Shown here: positions 23,306 to 32,016 of the stretch, piece after piece
Layout: every line of letters begins with the position of its first letter
Numbering within the stretch: position 1 is the stretch's first letter
Assembly: GCA_030747035.1 (NCBI GenBank)
Contig: JASLLM010000019.1
Coordinates: forward strand, 1-32,442
DNA from: Alphaproteobacteria bacterium
GTDB lineage: Bacteria; Pseudomonadota; Alphaproteobacteria; GCA-2731375
DNA: 32,442 bases
Direction of reading: 5' to 3'
Program-made: the position numbers and the translations under genes
The notes under the pieces: generated by a model
What the model saw: the letters and a program-made list of their open reading frames with translations, nothing else
Database searches by the model: none
Told to the model about the DNA's origin: nothing

Positions 23306-25408
23306 TTACGGCGCGGGACGCCAGCGCAGGGCCATGATGGCAACATCGTCGAAGGCCGGCGCGTCACCGGTGAAATGATTGACCGCCTGCAACAGCCCCG
23401 TGCAGACCACCTCCGCCGCGGCGTTCCGCTCCAACCCCTGCAAATAGGTTGAAATCCTATCGGCACCGAACAGGACCTGATCGCCGCCTCTGGCCTCGGT
23501 CACTCCGTCGGTGAACAGAACCAGCAAATCGCCCGAATTCAGCTGCGCCTCTTCAATCGGATAGGGAAAGTCCTCCAACACGCAAAGCGGCGGCCCGCCG
23601 GCGGATTCCAGGCTCCGCGCCGGCTGGTCCGGGCCCAGCAACAACGGTGCGTCGTGGCCCGCATTGCAATACTGCAGCCGCCCGGTTGTTGTATCCAGCA
23701 GGCCGGCAACGGCGGTGACGAACAGCATGGCCGGATTTTCCCGCGCGATTTCACCGCTGGCGACACTGATCATCTCGGCCAGGCCGCCATCACCCCGCAA
23801 GGCGGCGCTCTTGCACAACGCCTTGCTCAAGGCCATGAACAGCGAGGCGCCGACCCCCTTGCCCGAGACATCGCCGATCAGGAAAAACAATTGCCTGTCA
23901 TCAACCATGAAGGCGTCGTACAGATCACCGCCGACCTCGCGCGCCGGCTCCAATACAGCGTGGAAATCGAGGTTATCCGGGCAGCCCGCGATATCTTTGG
24001 GATCGGGCAGGATACCAAGCTGAATTTCCCTGGCCGCGTTCAATTCGCCCCCCATGCGCGCGGTTTCCAGCTTCTCCCGCGCCAGGGCCCGGTCCAGGGC
24101 GCGTTTTAGCCTGTTGGCATGTGAATAGCCGGTGCTGATCAGGAAGGCGGTAAGCAGGCCATTGCCCAGCAATACCGGGCTGGGATCCAGCAATAACCGG
24201 TCCCGGACAAATAGCGCGATGAAAAGCCCAAGGGTCAATGCCGCTGGCACCACATAGATCGCGGCCAGGCGCCAGGGCGTCGCATCGCGCCCCGCCAGGA
24301 CCAGAAATCCGCCCAGCAAAAGCAGCAGGCCGGCCTCGGCCCATCTTGCCCAGGGCGGACGCACCAGACGATGTTCACCCAAAAGGTTTTCGATCATCTG
24401 CGCCTGGATTTCGATGCCATCCATGGCGGCGGAAACCGGCGTCGGCGGCGTGTCGTGCAGACCCAGGCCGGTAGCCCCGATCAACACGACCTGATCGGCG
24501 AAATCCTTGTCGGAAATCTTGTCTTCCAGCACATCCAGGGCCGAAACCCAGCGTCTGGGATCGGACGGCGAAAAATGCAGCCGCACCTTGCCGTTGGCAT
24601 CCAGGGGCAGAAAGGATTGACCTATATGCATGCCAACGACACCGTCGGCATCGCTGTCCAAACGCATGTTCTGCTGGCCCAGGGCGACACGCAGGACCTC
24701 GACCGACAGGCTGGGATAGATCTCTGCCCCTACCCGAACCACGGCGGGAACCGTACGGATGGCGCCGTCGGGTCCTGGTTGATTGTTCAAGAAGCCATGT
24801 CCCTGGGCGGCGATATCTATGCTTTCAACATTCGCCAGGTGACCGCTAAAGCTCAGCAAATGGTTGTGCGGCGGCGGTCCATTGATTTGAACGGTGCTTG
24901 GCTTGTCCGGCGGCTGGGCCATTGGGTCATTCAAACCGGCGCGGCCGACCACCACCGGCAGGGTAAACATCCGTATGGCGAAAAGATCATCGTTGTTGGG
25001 CAGGGCCGCCAGTTGGCTGCGCATATCGACATCCAGCCCGGGATACCGCGCCACCAGTTGGGCCGGGCTGTAACGATCGGCCTCGGGCATCAGGATATCC
25101 AGGCCAATCGCAAGGGCCCCGGCCGCGGCGGCTTTTTCAACCAGCGCCGCAAGTTCGGTCCGCGGCCATGGCCACTGGCCGATCGCTTTCAGGCTGGCCT
25201 CGTCAATATCGATGATGACCACGGGCAACCGCTCCAGAGGCCTGGGATGCAGACGCTGATAAAGATCGAAAATACCGTTGGCCAGGCCGGGCCACGCGGT
25301 CGGCAATATCCAGGGCAATAACAGCAATGGCATCAGCAACATCAGGGCGGGCCAGCGCGGCGTCAGCCAATTGCCGGATTTGACGGCACGAGCGGTCGGG
25401 GCGTTCAC
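23306..25408 (-). CDS. CHASE2 sensor with SpoIIE-type PP2C phosphatase
   Basis: A 700-residue membrane sensor phosphatase. A helix at 21-37 precedes an extracytoplasmic CHASE2 domain (VVIIDIDEASLKAIGQWPWPRT at about 63-84, to about 335). Three helices lie at about 345-425, then a coiled linker (ALDRALAREKLETARM), then a SpoIIE/PP2C domain at about 455-698. Metal-binding acids are all present: GGDLYD, GDVSGKG, FTDGVTEA and FDDVAIM. It should dephosphorylate a STAS antagonist, and a STAS gene lies two genes upstream in the same unit. It starts with GTG at 25408, 9 bp after the metallo-hydrolase stop. Confidence 0.93.
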   Translation of the reverse strand: MNAPTARAVKSGNWLTPRWPALMLLMPLLLLPWILPTAWPGLANGIFDLYQRLHPRPLERLPVVIIDIDEASLKAIGQWPWPRTELAALVEKAAAAGALAIGLDILMPEADRYSPAQLVARYPGLDVDMRSQLAALPNNDDLFAIRMFTLPVVVGRAGLNDPMAQPPDKPSTVQINGPPPHNHLLSFSGHLANVESIDIAAQGHGFLNNQPGPDGAIRTVPAVVRVGAEIYPSLSVEVLRVALGQQNMRLDSDADGVVGMHIGQSFLPLDANGKVRLHFSPSDPRRWVSALDVLEDKISDKDFADQVVLIGATGLGLHDTPPTPVSAAMDGIEIQAQMIENLLGEHRLVRPPWARWAEAGLLLLLGGFLVLAGRDATPWRLAAIYVVPAALTLGLFIALFVRDRLLLDPSPVLLGNGLLTAFLISTGYSHANRLKRALDRALAREKLETARMGGELNAAREIQLGILPDPKDIAGCPDNLDFHAVLEPAREVGGDLYDAFMVDDRQLFFLIGDVSGKGVGASLFMALSKALCKSAALRGDGGLAEMISVASGEIARENPAMLFVTAVAGLLDTTTGRLQYCNAGHDAPLLLGPDQPARSLESAGGPPLCVLEDFPYPIEEAQLNSGDLLVLFTDGVTEARGGDQVLFGADRISTYLQGLERNAAAEVVCTGLLQAVNHFTGDAPAFDDVAIMALRWRPAP

Positions 25409-25417
25409 CGGCCGTAC

Positions 25418-26374
25418 CTAGAGCTCGATTTCCAGGCCGTCATACGCCATCGAAACTTGCAGTGGTTGGCCTTGGTTCATGATTTCGGCATAGCGTCTGG
25501 TTTCTTGGTGAATCCGTTGCAGGTCATAGTCATCGTAAATCGGCTCGTGATGGAACAAGCAATAATGCGCGACACCCGCCCTATGGCACAAATCCACACC
25601 AACGATATTGGATGAATGGCCCCAGTCCTGTTTCACCGAAACCATGTCGGCCAGGGAATACATGGCATCAAAAACCAGCAAATCCGCGCCTGCCAGGAAA
25701 TCAACGAATTGCCGCGTCTCGCTTTCGGAGTCCTGCTTGTGCTCGCCGTCGGTCGAATAGACGGCGGATTTTCCGTTCCGTTCAAGGCGATAACCATAGG
25801 AATCGCCTGGGTGATTCTGCTTTATCGCGGCAATGTCAAAGCCCGCGATCCGATACTTTTGCCCCGGCTGCATCTGGTGAAAGGCGAATTCCGCGCCCAT
25901 GTCTTCCCAATGTACCGGAAAACACGGGTCCGACTGCTGCCGGCGAAAGGCATCCTCCATCACCGTGTGACAACCATGAATGTGAATTTCGTTACCCGGA
26001 ATATAGGCCGGCGCGAAAAACGGCAGGCCCATGATGTGATCCCAATGGACGTGGGATAGAAAGACATCGTAACGCCGCGGCTGCCCGGGGCCGTAGTCCT
26101 GCATCACCTGCTGGCCCAACTCCCGCAGGCCCGATCCCATATCGCAGATCACCGTATTGTCGCCGCCGATAATCTCCACGCACGAGGAATTACCGCCATA
26201 ACCATGGCTGGTGGCGAAATCCAGTTCCCCCTCGATGAAGGCATCCAATGCCGCCTCGGACGGGAACGAACGGCCCTCGGCCCGGCGCAGGGCGGCCCGC
26301 ACCTTGTCGCGCACGCCATCGCCGCCCAATGCCACCGGTAATGAACCGCGCGTACCCCAGAACCGCAGCCGCAT
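25418..26374 (-). CDS. MBL-fold metallohydrolase
   Basis: A 318-residue metallo-beta-lactamase-fold enzyme. It begins with RFWGTRGSLPVA, typical of the GTRGS group, and has the metal motif SHVHWDH (H108, H110, D112, H113). Later ligand regions include HPGDSYGYRLE, STDGEH and DAMYSLADM. An unusual insert near residues 18-58 (helical, acidic) separates the N-terminal strand from GGNSSCVEI. It lies 36 bp after the STAS gene and 9 bp before the CHASE2-phosphatase gene, in one transcription unit. This suggests a signalling rather than metabolic role, perhaps phosphodiester or second-messenger hydrolysis; that is inference. Confidence 0.88.
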   Translation of the reverse strand: MRLRFWGTRGSLPVALGGDGVRDKVRAALRRAEGRSFPSEAALDAFIEGELDFATSHGYGGNSSCVEIIGGDNTVICDMGSGLRELGQQVMQDYGPGQPRRYDVFLSHVHWDHIMGLPFFAPAYIPGNEIHIHGCHTVMEDAFRRQQSDPCFPVHWEDMGAEFAFHQMQPGQKYRIAGFDIAAIKQNHPGDSYGYRLERNGKSAVYSTDGEHKQDSESETRQFVDFLAGADLLVFDAMYSLADMVSVKQDWGHSSNIVGVDLCHRAGVAHYCLFHHEPIYDDYDLQRIHQETRRYAEIMNQGQPLQVSMAYDGLEIEL

Positions 26375-26410
26375 TGCGCTATCCCATATGCCCAGGCAGG
26401 TTCCGGCCCA

Positions 26411-26812
26411 TCACTCCTGCCGGGTAAGGGCAGCAATCGCAGCGGCCCTGTCCTCGTAGACCGGAAAAACCATATCGAACCTGCTGATTTGAAAAATTTC
26501 CCGCATTTGTTCGCCCAGTGCGGCCACGGCAATCCGACCGCTCTGTCCCTTGCATTGTTTCGCCGCCAGCATCAGTACGCGAAGTCCGACACTGCTCATA
26601 TATTCGACCGCCGAGAGGTCGAGCACGATGGCGACGCCGTCTTCCCGGCAGTCCTCCAGCCGGGGCAACAAGGCATTCTGAAAAGCCTCCACGGACGTAT
26701 GATCGATGCGGCCGGCGGGGCACAGCACCCGGACATCTCCAACCGCTTCTTCCAACACCTCTCCACCCCCCGATCCGCCGGCACGGCTGTCACCATGACA
26801 TCCGCTCGCCAT
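26411..26812 (-). CDS. STAS-domain protein (anti-sigma factor antagonist type)
   Basis: A 133-residue protein with a glycine-rich N-terminal tail (1-20) and a STAS domain: VRVLCPAGRIDHTSVEAFQNAL, then IVLDLSAVEYMSSVGLRVLMLA. S74 aligns with the phosphorylated Ser of SpoIIAA-type antagonists, with S73 in place of the Asp before it. GAGG precedes the ATG at 26812. It is first in a unit with the metallo-hydrolase and SpoIIE phosphatase, the natural writer/eraser arrangement for partner switching. The expected RsbW-like kinase is absent from the window. Confidence 0.9.
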   Translation of the reverse strand: MASGCHGDSRAGGSGGGEVLEEAVGDVRVLCPAGRIDHTSVEAFQNALLPRLEDCREDGVAIVLDLSAVEYMSSVGLRVLMLAAKQCKGQSGRIAVAALGEQMREIFQISRFDMVFPVYEDRAAAIAALTRQE

Positions 26813-26926
26813 TGTCCCTCAGCGAATTCTGAAATAAAGGGTAGGCCGACTGTCGGCATGGATCAAGCCGTTGGGTGAGGCAATTTTCCAACCCTCAGAA
26901 GCCCAGGCGAGGAGGTGAACGACGTG

Positions 26927-27031
26927 TCAGCCGAATGAATACAGGCTCAACAACGTGGTGCCCCAGATCACCATGCCGGCGGAGAAAATCCAAAGTGTTG
27001 AAAACCAACTATCCGTATACCTGATGCCCAT
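26927..27031 (-). CDS. Small hydrophobic membrane protein, 34 aa
   Basis: A 35-codon frame starts at ATG 27031-27029, with GGAG seven bases upstream, and ends with TGA at 26927. The protein is almost one hydrophobic helix (about residues 9-31, FSTLWIFSAGMVIWGTTLL) with three tryptophans and a short polar N-terminus. No family is recognised. It is in the 360-bp gap between the PAS-EAL gene and the STAS gene, same strand, and a CRP-like dyad lies about 55 bp upstream. The clear ribosome site and composition support it; its size makes chance a real alternative. Confidence 0.62.
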   Translation of the reverse strand: MGIRYTDSWFSTLWIFSAGMVIWGTTLLSLYSFG

Positions 27032-27083
27032 GACAGGTCTCCAGTTTGGTTAATTTCCAGTTAGGAATGATTCCCAGGCGCGG

Positions 27084-27101
27084 TAGTGACCGCCATCACT
27101 A
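27084..27101. promoter_or_regulatory. CRP/FNR-type dyad TAGTGA-N6-TCACTA
   Basis: A perfect 6-bp inverted repeat with a 6-base spacer contains the GTGA-N6-TCAC core of CRP-family sites. It is placed between the PAS-EAL stop and the 34-residue gene, suitable to control the latter or the following STAS unit. Confidence 0.4.
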
Positions 27102-27173
27102 TGGGGAGAATTTCTTCCCTTAAGGTATCCCTGAATTTGGCGAAAATTACCCGATTATTGGGCTACGGGGTGT

Positions 27174-28820
27174 TCAGGCCTGCTTGCGCTCGCTGGGACG
27201 CCAGCCGGAAATGTCCTTGACCGGCCGGCCGAACAGATAACCCTGGCCATAGCGGACGCCGATATCGATGAGGAAGTCGGCCGAGGCCTCCAACTCCACC
27301 ATTTCGCCCACCGTATCGATTTCCAAATCCTTGCACAGGGTGGCGATGGTGCGCAGAAAGGCTTTCCCCCTGGCGCTGTCTTGTGCCTCCTGAACGTAGA
27401 CGCCGTCGATTTTTACACAATCGACATCCAAGGCACGCAGGTACTGAAATGCGGCCGAGCCGGAGCCAAAATCATCAAGGCATACGGCATGGCCCAATTT
27501 GCGCAGGGAATTGAGAAATTTGCCGGTGGTTTCCAAATCATGGATGGTCGAGGACTCGGTCACTTCAAACTGCAGCCAGCTCCGTGGCGGCGAAAAATGA
27601 CCCAGCAACTGGATCAGTTTTTCCAGGAACGCCGGTGTTTCCAACGAACGGCCGGAAACATTGATCGCGACGGACAATTCGCGGCCCTGTTTGTTGACGG
27701 ATTCCAGAAAACGCATGACCCGGGCGCACATGGCCAGATCGAAATCGGCGATGACGCCGGCGTCCTCGGCGAAGGATATGAATGGGTAGGGAGAATCTTC
27801 AGCTCCTGCCCCCGGCAGCCGCAACAAGGCTTCGTAATGGTCCACATCCCGGCTGGTCAGTTCCACGATCGGCTGAAAATAGACCTCGAATTCGCCGGCT
27901 GAGACCGTCTTCTTGAAAGAGACGATCTTACCCCGCACCTCTTCCAGCATCGTTTGATAGCCTTGCTGCAAATCCTTGACGGTAAATTTGCTGCGCTTTT
28001 CGGAAAATTTATTGATCGTATACAACAGCGCCTTGGCGTCATCGAAGTCCGACAACTCTTCGCCACCCAGATCCACCGATGCCGTGTTTACCGTGACGCC
28101 GGTACCGTCGGGATCGGTCGCCTTGGCCCGGACGGTGATCATTTCCTCAAGATTGACGATATCGGTCCCTGGGTCGTGAACAACGCCGAACATATCGTTG
28201 CCGATATGCGCCGCCGTTCCGCCATCGATTGCCTGGGCTTGAATATAACCGTTGATGTCCGACATCAGGCGCGCCGCGCCATCTTCGTCCATGCGGCTGA
28301 TCAAGGCGGTCAAACCCTCCAAATCCAGCATGGTCAGAACCGCCGGGCGTTCGCCACTGCTGGCCGAGCCGATGGCCTCGTGGGCGATTTCCGCGAATTT
28401 TTCCTTGTCGATCAACTCGACATTATTGGCAATTGCCGCATTGCCGCGGTTCAGGGATAGGAACAGGCCGCCGCCATTGATGGGCAGATAGGTGCCGCGC
28501 AGTTCAAGGAACAGGGGCTCGCCCTCATCTTGCAGCAGGCGCAGATGCATCGGGCCACAGCGGCCTTGCTTGACCGCAATGTCGAAACCGGCCGATACCA
28601 TGGCACGTTCTTCCGGCACGATCAGATCCAGGAATTTTTTTCCGTTCAGGCCGCTGCCTTCCTTGCCCGTCAAGGCGTTGACGGCGCCGGTCACATAGCG
28701 GATTTTTTGTTCGCTATCGAGCTCGACAAAGGCATCCGCGGCGGAAAATGCAAAGGCGACGAAGCGGTCTCTATCCCGCCTCACCTCGCCGCTTTCCCCG
28801 GACTTATCGCTACTACTCAT
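27174..28820 (-). CDS. PAS, degenerate GGDEF and EAL protein (probable c-di-GMP phosphodiesterase)
   Basis: A 548-residue cytoplasmic protein. A PAS domain spans about 20-125 (AFVELDSEQKIRYVTGAVNALTG). A middle GGDEF-like domain has its active motif reduced to GNDMF at 207-211, so it should not make c-di-GMP. The C-terminal EAL domain (about 300-540) keeps all key residues: E330 (EALLR), N387, E419, D449-D450 (DDFGSG), K470 (KIDG), E506 and Q526. It is therefore probably an active phosphodiesterase tuned by PAS and perhaps by nucleotide binding to the dead GGDEF. The ribosome site is weak (GGTGA). The gene is divergent from the GT87 gene across 132 bp. Confidence 0.93.
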   Translation of the reverse strand: MSSSDKSGESGEVRRDRDRFVAFAFSAADAFVELDSEQKIRYVTGAVNALTGKEGSGLNGKKFLDLIVPEERAMVSAGFDIAVKQGRCGPMHLRLLQDEGEPLFLELRGTYLPINGGGLFLSLNRGNAAIANNVELIDKEKFAEIAHEAIGSASSGERPAVLTMLDLEGLTALISRMDEDGAARLMSDINGYIQAQAIDGGTAAHIGNDMFGVVHDPGTDIVNLEEMITVRAKATDPDGTGVTVNTASVDLGGEELSDFDDAKALLYTINKFSEKRSKFTVKDLQQGYQTMLEEVRGKIVSFKKTVSAGEFEVYFQPIVELTSRDVDHYEALLRLPGAGAEDSPYPFISFAEDAGVIADFDLAMCARVMRFLESVNKQGRELSVAINVSGRSLETPAFLEKLIQLLGHFSPPRSWLQFEVTESSTIHDLETTGKFLNSLRKLGHAVCLDDFGSGSAAFQYLRALDVDCVKIDGVYVQEAQDSARGKAFLRTIATLCKDLEIDTVGEMVELEASADFLIDIGVRYGQGYLFGRPVKDISGWRPSERKQA

Positions 28821-28952
28821 GGCTCACCGTATTGCCCGCAACCAACTTTCTTGGACGGTTCGTATCGTTACTAACTGGCAATTATGAAAACGACATTAAG
28901 ATTACAAAAATAGAATACGCCCACACTTCTACGATAGTATGTAAAAACGCCC

Positions 28953-30149
28953 ATGAAAGTGGAGGCAGACCATAACGAGGAGCCATTGAACACCCAGGAA
29001 ACTGCCATCGCCGCGAGGCGGCTGTCGCGTTGGCTGGCGATCGCCGGCCGCGTCCTGTGGTTGGAACTAATCAGCGGCTTTGCCTTGCTTAGTGCGTATG
29101 TCTTTATACAGCGGCTGGGCGGGGATAATCCGGGCGCCGATTTCATTATCTATTACGCAGCCTCGCTGCTAACCCTCGGCGGCGATCCGGGCGCCATATT
29201 TTCCTGGCCGGCATTGCAAGAAGCCCAAGCCGGCGTTATCGGCAAGACGATCGACTATCTGCCCTGGCTGTATCCGCCGCCCCTGCTGTTGCTCGCCGCG
29301 CCGCTTTCAGCGTTGCCCTATATTCCCGCCCTTGGATTTTGGATAGCGGCGCAACTGGCCATGCTGGCGGCGGCCGTAAGGACCCTGGGCGGGACGGGCT
29401 GGACCATTTTGGCGGCATTTGTCTTCCCCGCCACCATCAACAATATATTGGTGGGTCAGAACGGGGCCCTTAGCGCGGCTCTGCTGGGCGGCGGTCTGGC
29501 CCTGTTGAACCGCCATCCGGCAATTGCCGGGGTTCTGTTCGGCCTGCTGATCTATAAACCCCATCTGGCCATCCTGTTGCCCTTTGCCTTGCTGGCGGCT
29601 AGCGCCTGGCGGGCCCTGGCCGCCGCATTGGCCAGCGCCCTAGGCGCATCACTGCTGAGCATGGCGGTGTTCGGCATGGAACCATGGTCGGCCTTCCTGG
29701 CAAGCACGTCGGCGGGCACCAAGGCCCTTGAATACGGCAGCGCGCATTGGCCCAAAATGGCCACGGTATTCGCCGCCCTCCGCCTGCTGGGCGCCGAGGT
29801 TTCATTGGCTTATGCCGGCCAGGGCATCGCGGCGCTGTTCGCGGTCGTCGCGGTGGTCTTGATATGGCGGCGGCGGCAGGCGCGGTCCTGGCGCGCGCCG
29901 GCGCTGATCATCGCGACGTTCCTGGCCACGCCCTATGCCTTTTTCTATGACCTCGTGGTTCTGATCTTCGCCATTCTGTGGCTGCAGCGGCCGGGGCTGT
30001 CCCAGGGCGGCCGCATGATATTGGCGCTGCTGTGGCTGGCGCCGGTGGCCCTTTGGCTGCTGGCCCGCTACAGCCAGATCTCCCTGTGGCCGCTATTGCT
30101 GGCAGGCTGTCTGGCCTGGATCTATTCACAGGCCCGGAAGGCGGAGTGA
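28953..30149 (+). CDS. GT87-like (DUF2029) membrane glycosyltransferase
   Basis: A 398-residue protein with about ten hydrophobic segments, resembling the GT87 (DUF2029) group of polyprenol-phosphate-mannose-type transferases. Family cues are the early periplasmic loop NPGADFIIYYAASLLTLGGDP, with an acidic residue after the first helix, then DYLPWLYPPPLLLLAAPLS, INNILVGQNGALSAALLG and GLLIYKPHLAILLP. The start at 28953 lacks a clear ribosome site; a TTG at 28986 with GAGGAG upstream is an alternative. It may glycosylate lipids or envelope polymers. It stands alone, upstream of the acyl-CoA synthetase-like gene. Confidence 0.85.
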   Translation: MKVEADHNEEPLNTQETAIAARRLSRWLAIAGRVLWLELISGFALLSAYVFIQRLGGDNPGADFIIYYAASLLTLGGDPGAIFSWPALQEAQAGVIGKTIDYLPWLYPPPLLLLAAPLSALPYIPALGFWIAAQLAMLAAAVRTLGGTGWTILAAFVFPATINNILVGQNGALSAALLGGGLALLNRHPAIAGVLFGLLIYKPHLAILLPFALLAASAWRALAAALASALGASLLSMAVFGMEPWSAFLASTSAGTKALEYGSAHWPKMATVFAALRLLGAEVSLAYAGQGIAALFAVVAVVLIWRRRQARSWRAPALIIATFLATPYAFFYDLVVLIFAILWLQRPGLSQGGRMILALLWLAPVALWLLARYSQISLWPLLLAGCLAWIYSQARKAE

Positions 30150-30224
30150 CATGGCGGTATGCCGGTCCCAGCGGGACTGCTATTCTTGGCCAAAATCGGC
30201 ACCTTACGCAGGGAACGGCAAAAT

Positions 30225-31763
30225 ATGGACATTCGCGGATTAATGCGCCGGGCGGTCAGTTTCAACAGCGATCGGGAGGCTGTTGCCCACGGCGACCGGC
30301 GGCTTACTTTCGCCCAATCCTGGCAGCGCGGCCTGCGCCTGGCCAATGCCCTTTTGGAAATGGGCCTGAAACCTGGCGACCGGGTCGGTTCCCTGGAAGA
30401 CAACGGCATACCGGCGGTGGATTTCTTTGTCGCCGCCGCCGCCGCCAATCTGGTCCGCGTGCCCCTTTATCCCCGCAACAGCGCGGAGACCCACGCCCAT
30501 ATGCTGGGCCATACGGGTTGCCGGGCGGTCATCGCCTCGACCGAATACGTGGCCGAGTTGGATGGACTGCTGGAACAACTGCCGGACTTGGAACGGATCA
30601 TCGTCCGCGACGACGGCTACGAAGATTGGCTGGCGGGTTTTCCCGATGATGATCCCGATGTCCCCGTCGATGCCGATGATTATTTCATCGTCCGCCATAC
30701 GGGCGGCACCACCGGACTGCCCAAGGGCGTTGCCTACACCCACCGCGCCTGGCTGGCGGCCGGGCGCGATTGGACGTTTCTGTTCCCGCCGATCGAACCC
30801 GGCGACAAATGTCTGCATGTCGCGCCGATCAGCCACGGTTCGGGCTATTTGTTCGTGCCCATGTGGCTCAGCGGCGCCTGCAACGTCCTGCTGGACCATT
30901 TCGATGCCGCCGCCGCCATGGATTGCATCGAGGCGGAGCCGATCCAGTATCTTTTCGTTGTTCCGGCCATGCTGAACCTGATGAACCGGGATCCGCGCGC
31001 CCGGGAGCGGGATTTTTCCAAGTTGAAATGCATGCAGGTAGGCGCCGCCCCCATTGCCGATGATACCGCCCTGACCGCACGGGAAATCTTCGGTGATACG
31101 CTGTGGCAAGGCTATGGCCAGACCGAGGCCGTGCCCGTGACCATGATGGGCCCGCGGCAGTGGTTCGCGGAGATCGAGGGTTCCGAGCCGCTGCGTTCCT
31201 GCGGCCTGGTGCTGCCCTTCGCCGATGTGGAGATCTGGGACGAGGACAACAACCCCCTGCCCCAGGGTGCGGAGGGCGAGATCGCCCTGCGTTGCGATGG
31301 ACATATGGCCGGCTTTTGGGAGGACCCGGAGGCCACGGCCGAGCGCATGGCCGATGGCTGGGTGCTAACGGGGGACATCGGCATGATCGACCGCAACGGC
31401 TATCTCTACCTGTTGGACCGGGCCGGCGACATGATCGTCTCGGGCGGCTACAACATCTATCCGGCCGAGTTGGAGAACGTGCTGTGCGATCACCCCGACA
31501 TTGTCGAGGCGGCGGTCTTCGCGGTCCCCGACGAGCGCTGGGGAGAAAGCCCCCTGGCCGTCTGCACCATCAGCGCGGATAGCGCGGCCACGGAAGAGGA
31601 ACTGGTGCAATTCTGCGCCGAACGGCTGGGCTCATATAAACGCCCAAAAAAGGTCGTGCTGACCACGGAGCCGCTACCGAAAAGCGCCGTCGGTAAAATT
31701 CAACGCAAGGTCCTGCGGGAGCCCTACTGGCAAGGCCATGACCGGAGGATCTCCGGTAACTGA
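30225..31763 (+). CDS. AMP-dependent acyl-CoA synthetase/ligase
   Basis: A 512-residue adenylate-forming enzyme that activates a carboxylate with ATP and transfers it to CoA. The P-loop-like motif HTGGTTGLPKGV is at about 160-171, with YGQTEA (A5 motif), WVLTGDIGMIDRNGYLYLLDR with the hinge Asp, and the C-terminal catalytic Lys in PKSAVGKIQRK. The start is taken at ATG 30225, which opens MDIRGLMRRAVSFN in register with family members; an ATG at 30159 would add 22 atypical residues. It follows the GT87 gene by 75 bp on the same strand. The acyl substrate (fatty, aromatic or other) is not evident. Confidence 0.93.
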   Translation: MDIRGLMRRAVSFNSDREAVAHGDRRLTFAQSWQRGLRLANALLEMGLKPGDRVGSLEDNGIPAVDFFVAAAAANLVRVPLYPRNSAETHAHMLGHTGCRAVIASTEYVAELDGLLEQLPDLERIIVRDDGYEDWLAGFPDDDPDVPVDADDYFIVRHTGGTTGLPKGVAYTHRAWLAAGRDWTFLFPPIEPGDKCLHVAPISHGSGYLFVPMWLSGACNVLLDHFDAAAAMDCIEAEPIQYLFVVPAMLNLMNRDPRARERDFSKLKCMQVGAAPIADDTALTAREIFGDTLWQGYGQTEAVPVTMMGPRQWFAEIEGSEPLRSCGLVLPFADVEIWDEDNNPLPQGAEGEIALRCDGHMAGFWEDPEATAERMADGWVLTGDIGMIDRNGYLYLLDRAGDMIVSGGYNIYPAELENVLCDHPDIVEAAVFAVPDERWGESPLAVCTISADSAATEEELVQFCAERLGSYKRPKKVVLTTEPLPKSAVGKIQRKVLREPYWQGHDRRISGN

Positions 31764-31798
31764 ATATTGGCGCCGACGAGCGTCCTGAAAATGAGAAG

Positions 31799-31830
31799 CC
31801 GGCCGCCGAGGTTTCCCTCAAGACGGCCGG
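31799..31830. terminator. GNRA-capped hairpin between convergent genes
   Basis: CCGGCCG and CGGCCGG form a 7-bp outer stem; inside, GAGG and CCTC pair around a 4-base loop, which reads GAAA on the minus strand. It lies between the stops of the synthetase and the 43-residue gene, a likely shared terminator or RNA-stabilising structure. Confidence 0.5.
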
Positions 31831-31884
31831 TTCTGATGCCACATAACCGAATGGGTTGTCGGTGTCGGAATTTCGGAGTTCGAA

Positions 31885-32016
31885 TTAGGCCAGCATTTGC
31901 CACATATATGCCAGGCCAGCGACCGAAATTGCCCAGCCCACCGCAACCAGGAAGAAAACCGACTGCGAATGTTTTACGGGCGACGCCGCCTCGGTCCTGA
32001 TTGTTGAAACCGCCAT
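31885..32016 (-). CDS. Small single-pass membrane protein, 43 aa
   Basis: A 44-codon frame starts at ATG 32016-32014, with AGGAG eight bases upstream, and ends with TAA at 31885. The N-terminal half is polar (STIRTEAASPVKHSQS), and residues 19-42 form one hydrophobic helix (VFFLVAVGWAISVAGLAYMW). No family is recognised. It is convergent with the synthetase gene and divergent from the right-end gene. The strong ribosome site and clean topology support it, and a terminator-like hairpin follows. Confidence 0.68.
   Translation of the reverse strand: MAVSTIRTEAASPVKHSQSVFFLVAVGWAISVAGLAYMWQMLA

Noticed and set aside
30240-31304. Minus-strand frame opposite the acyl-CoA synthetase gene
   Set aside because: The synthetase motifs are in order on the plus strand; the antisense product is His/Gly-rich without family features.
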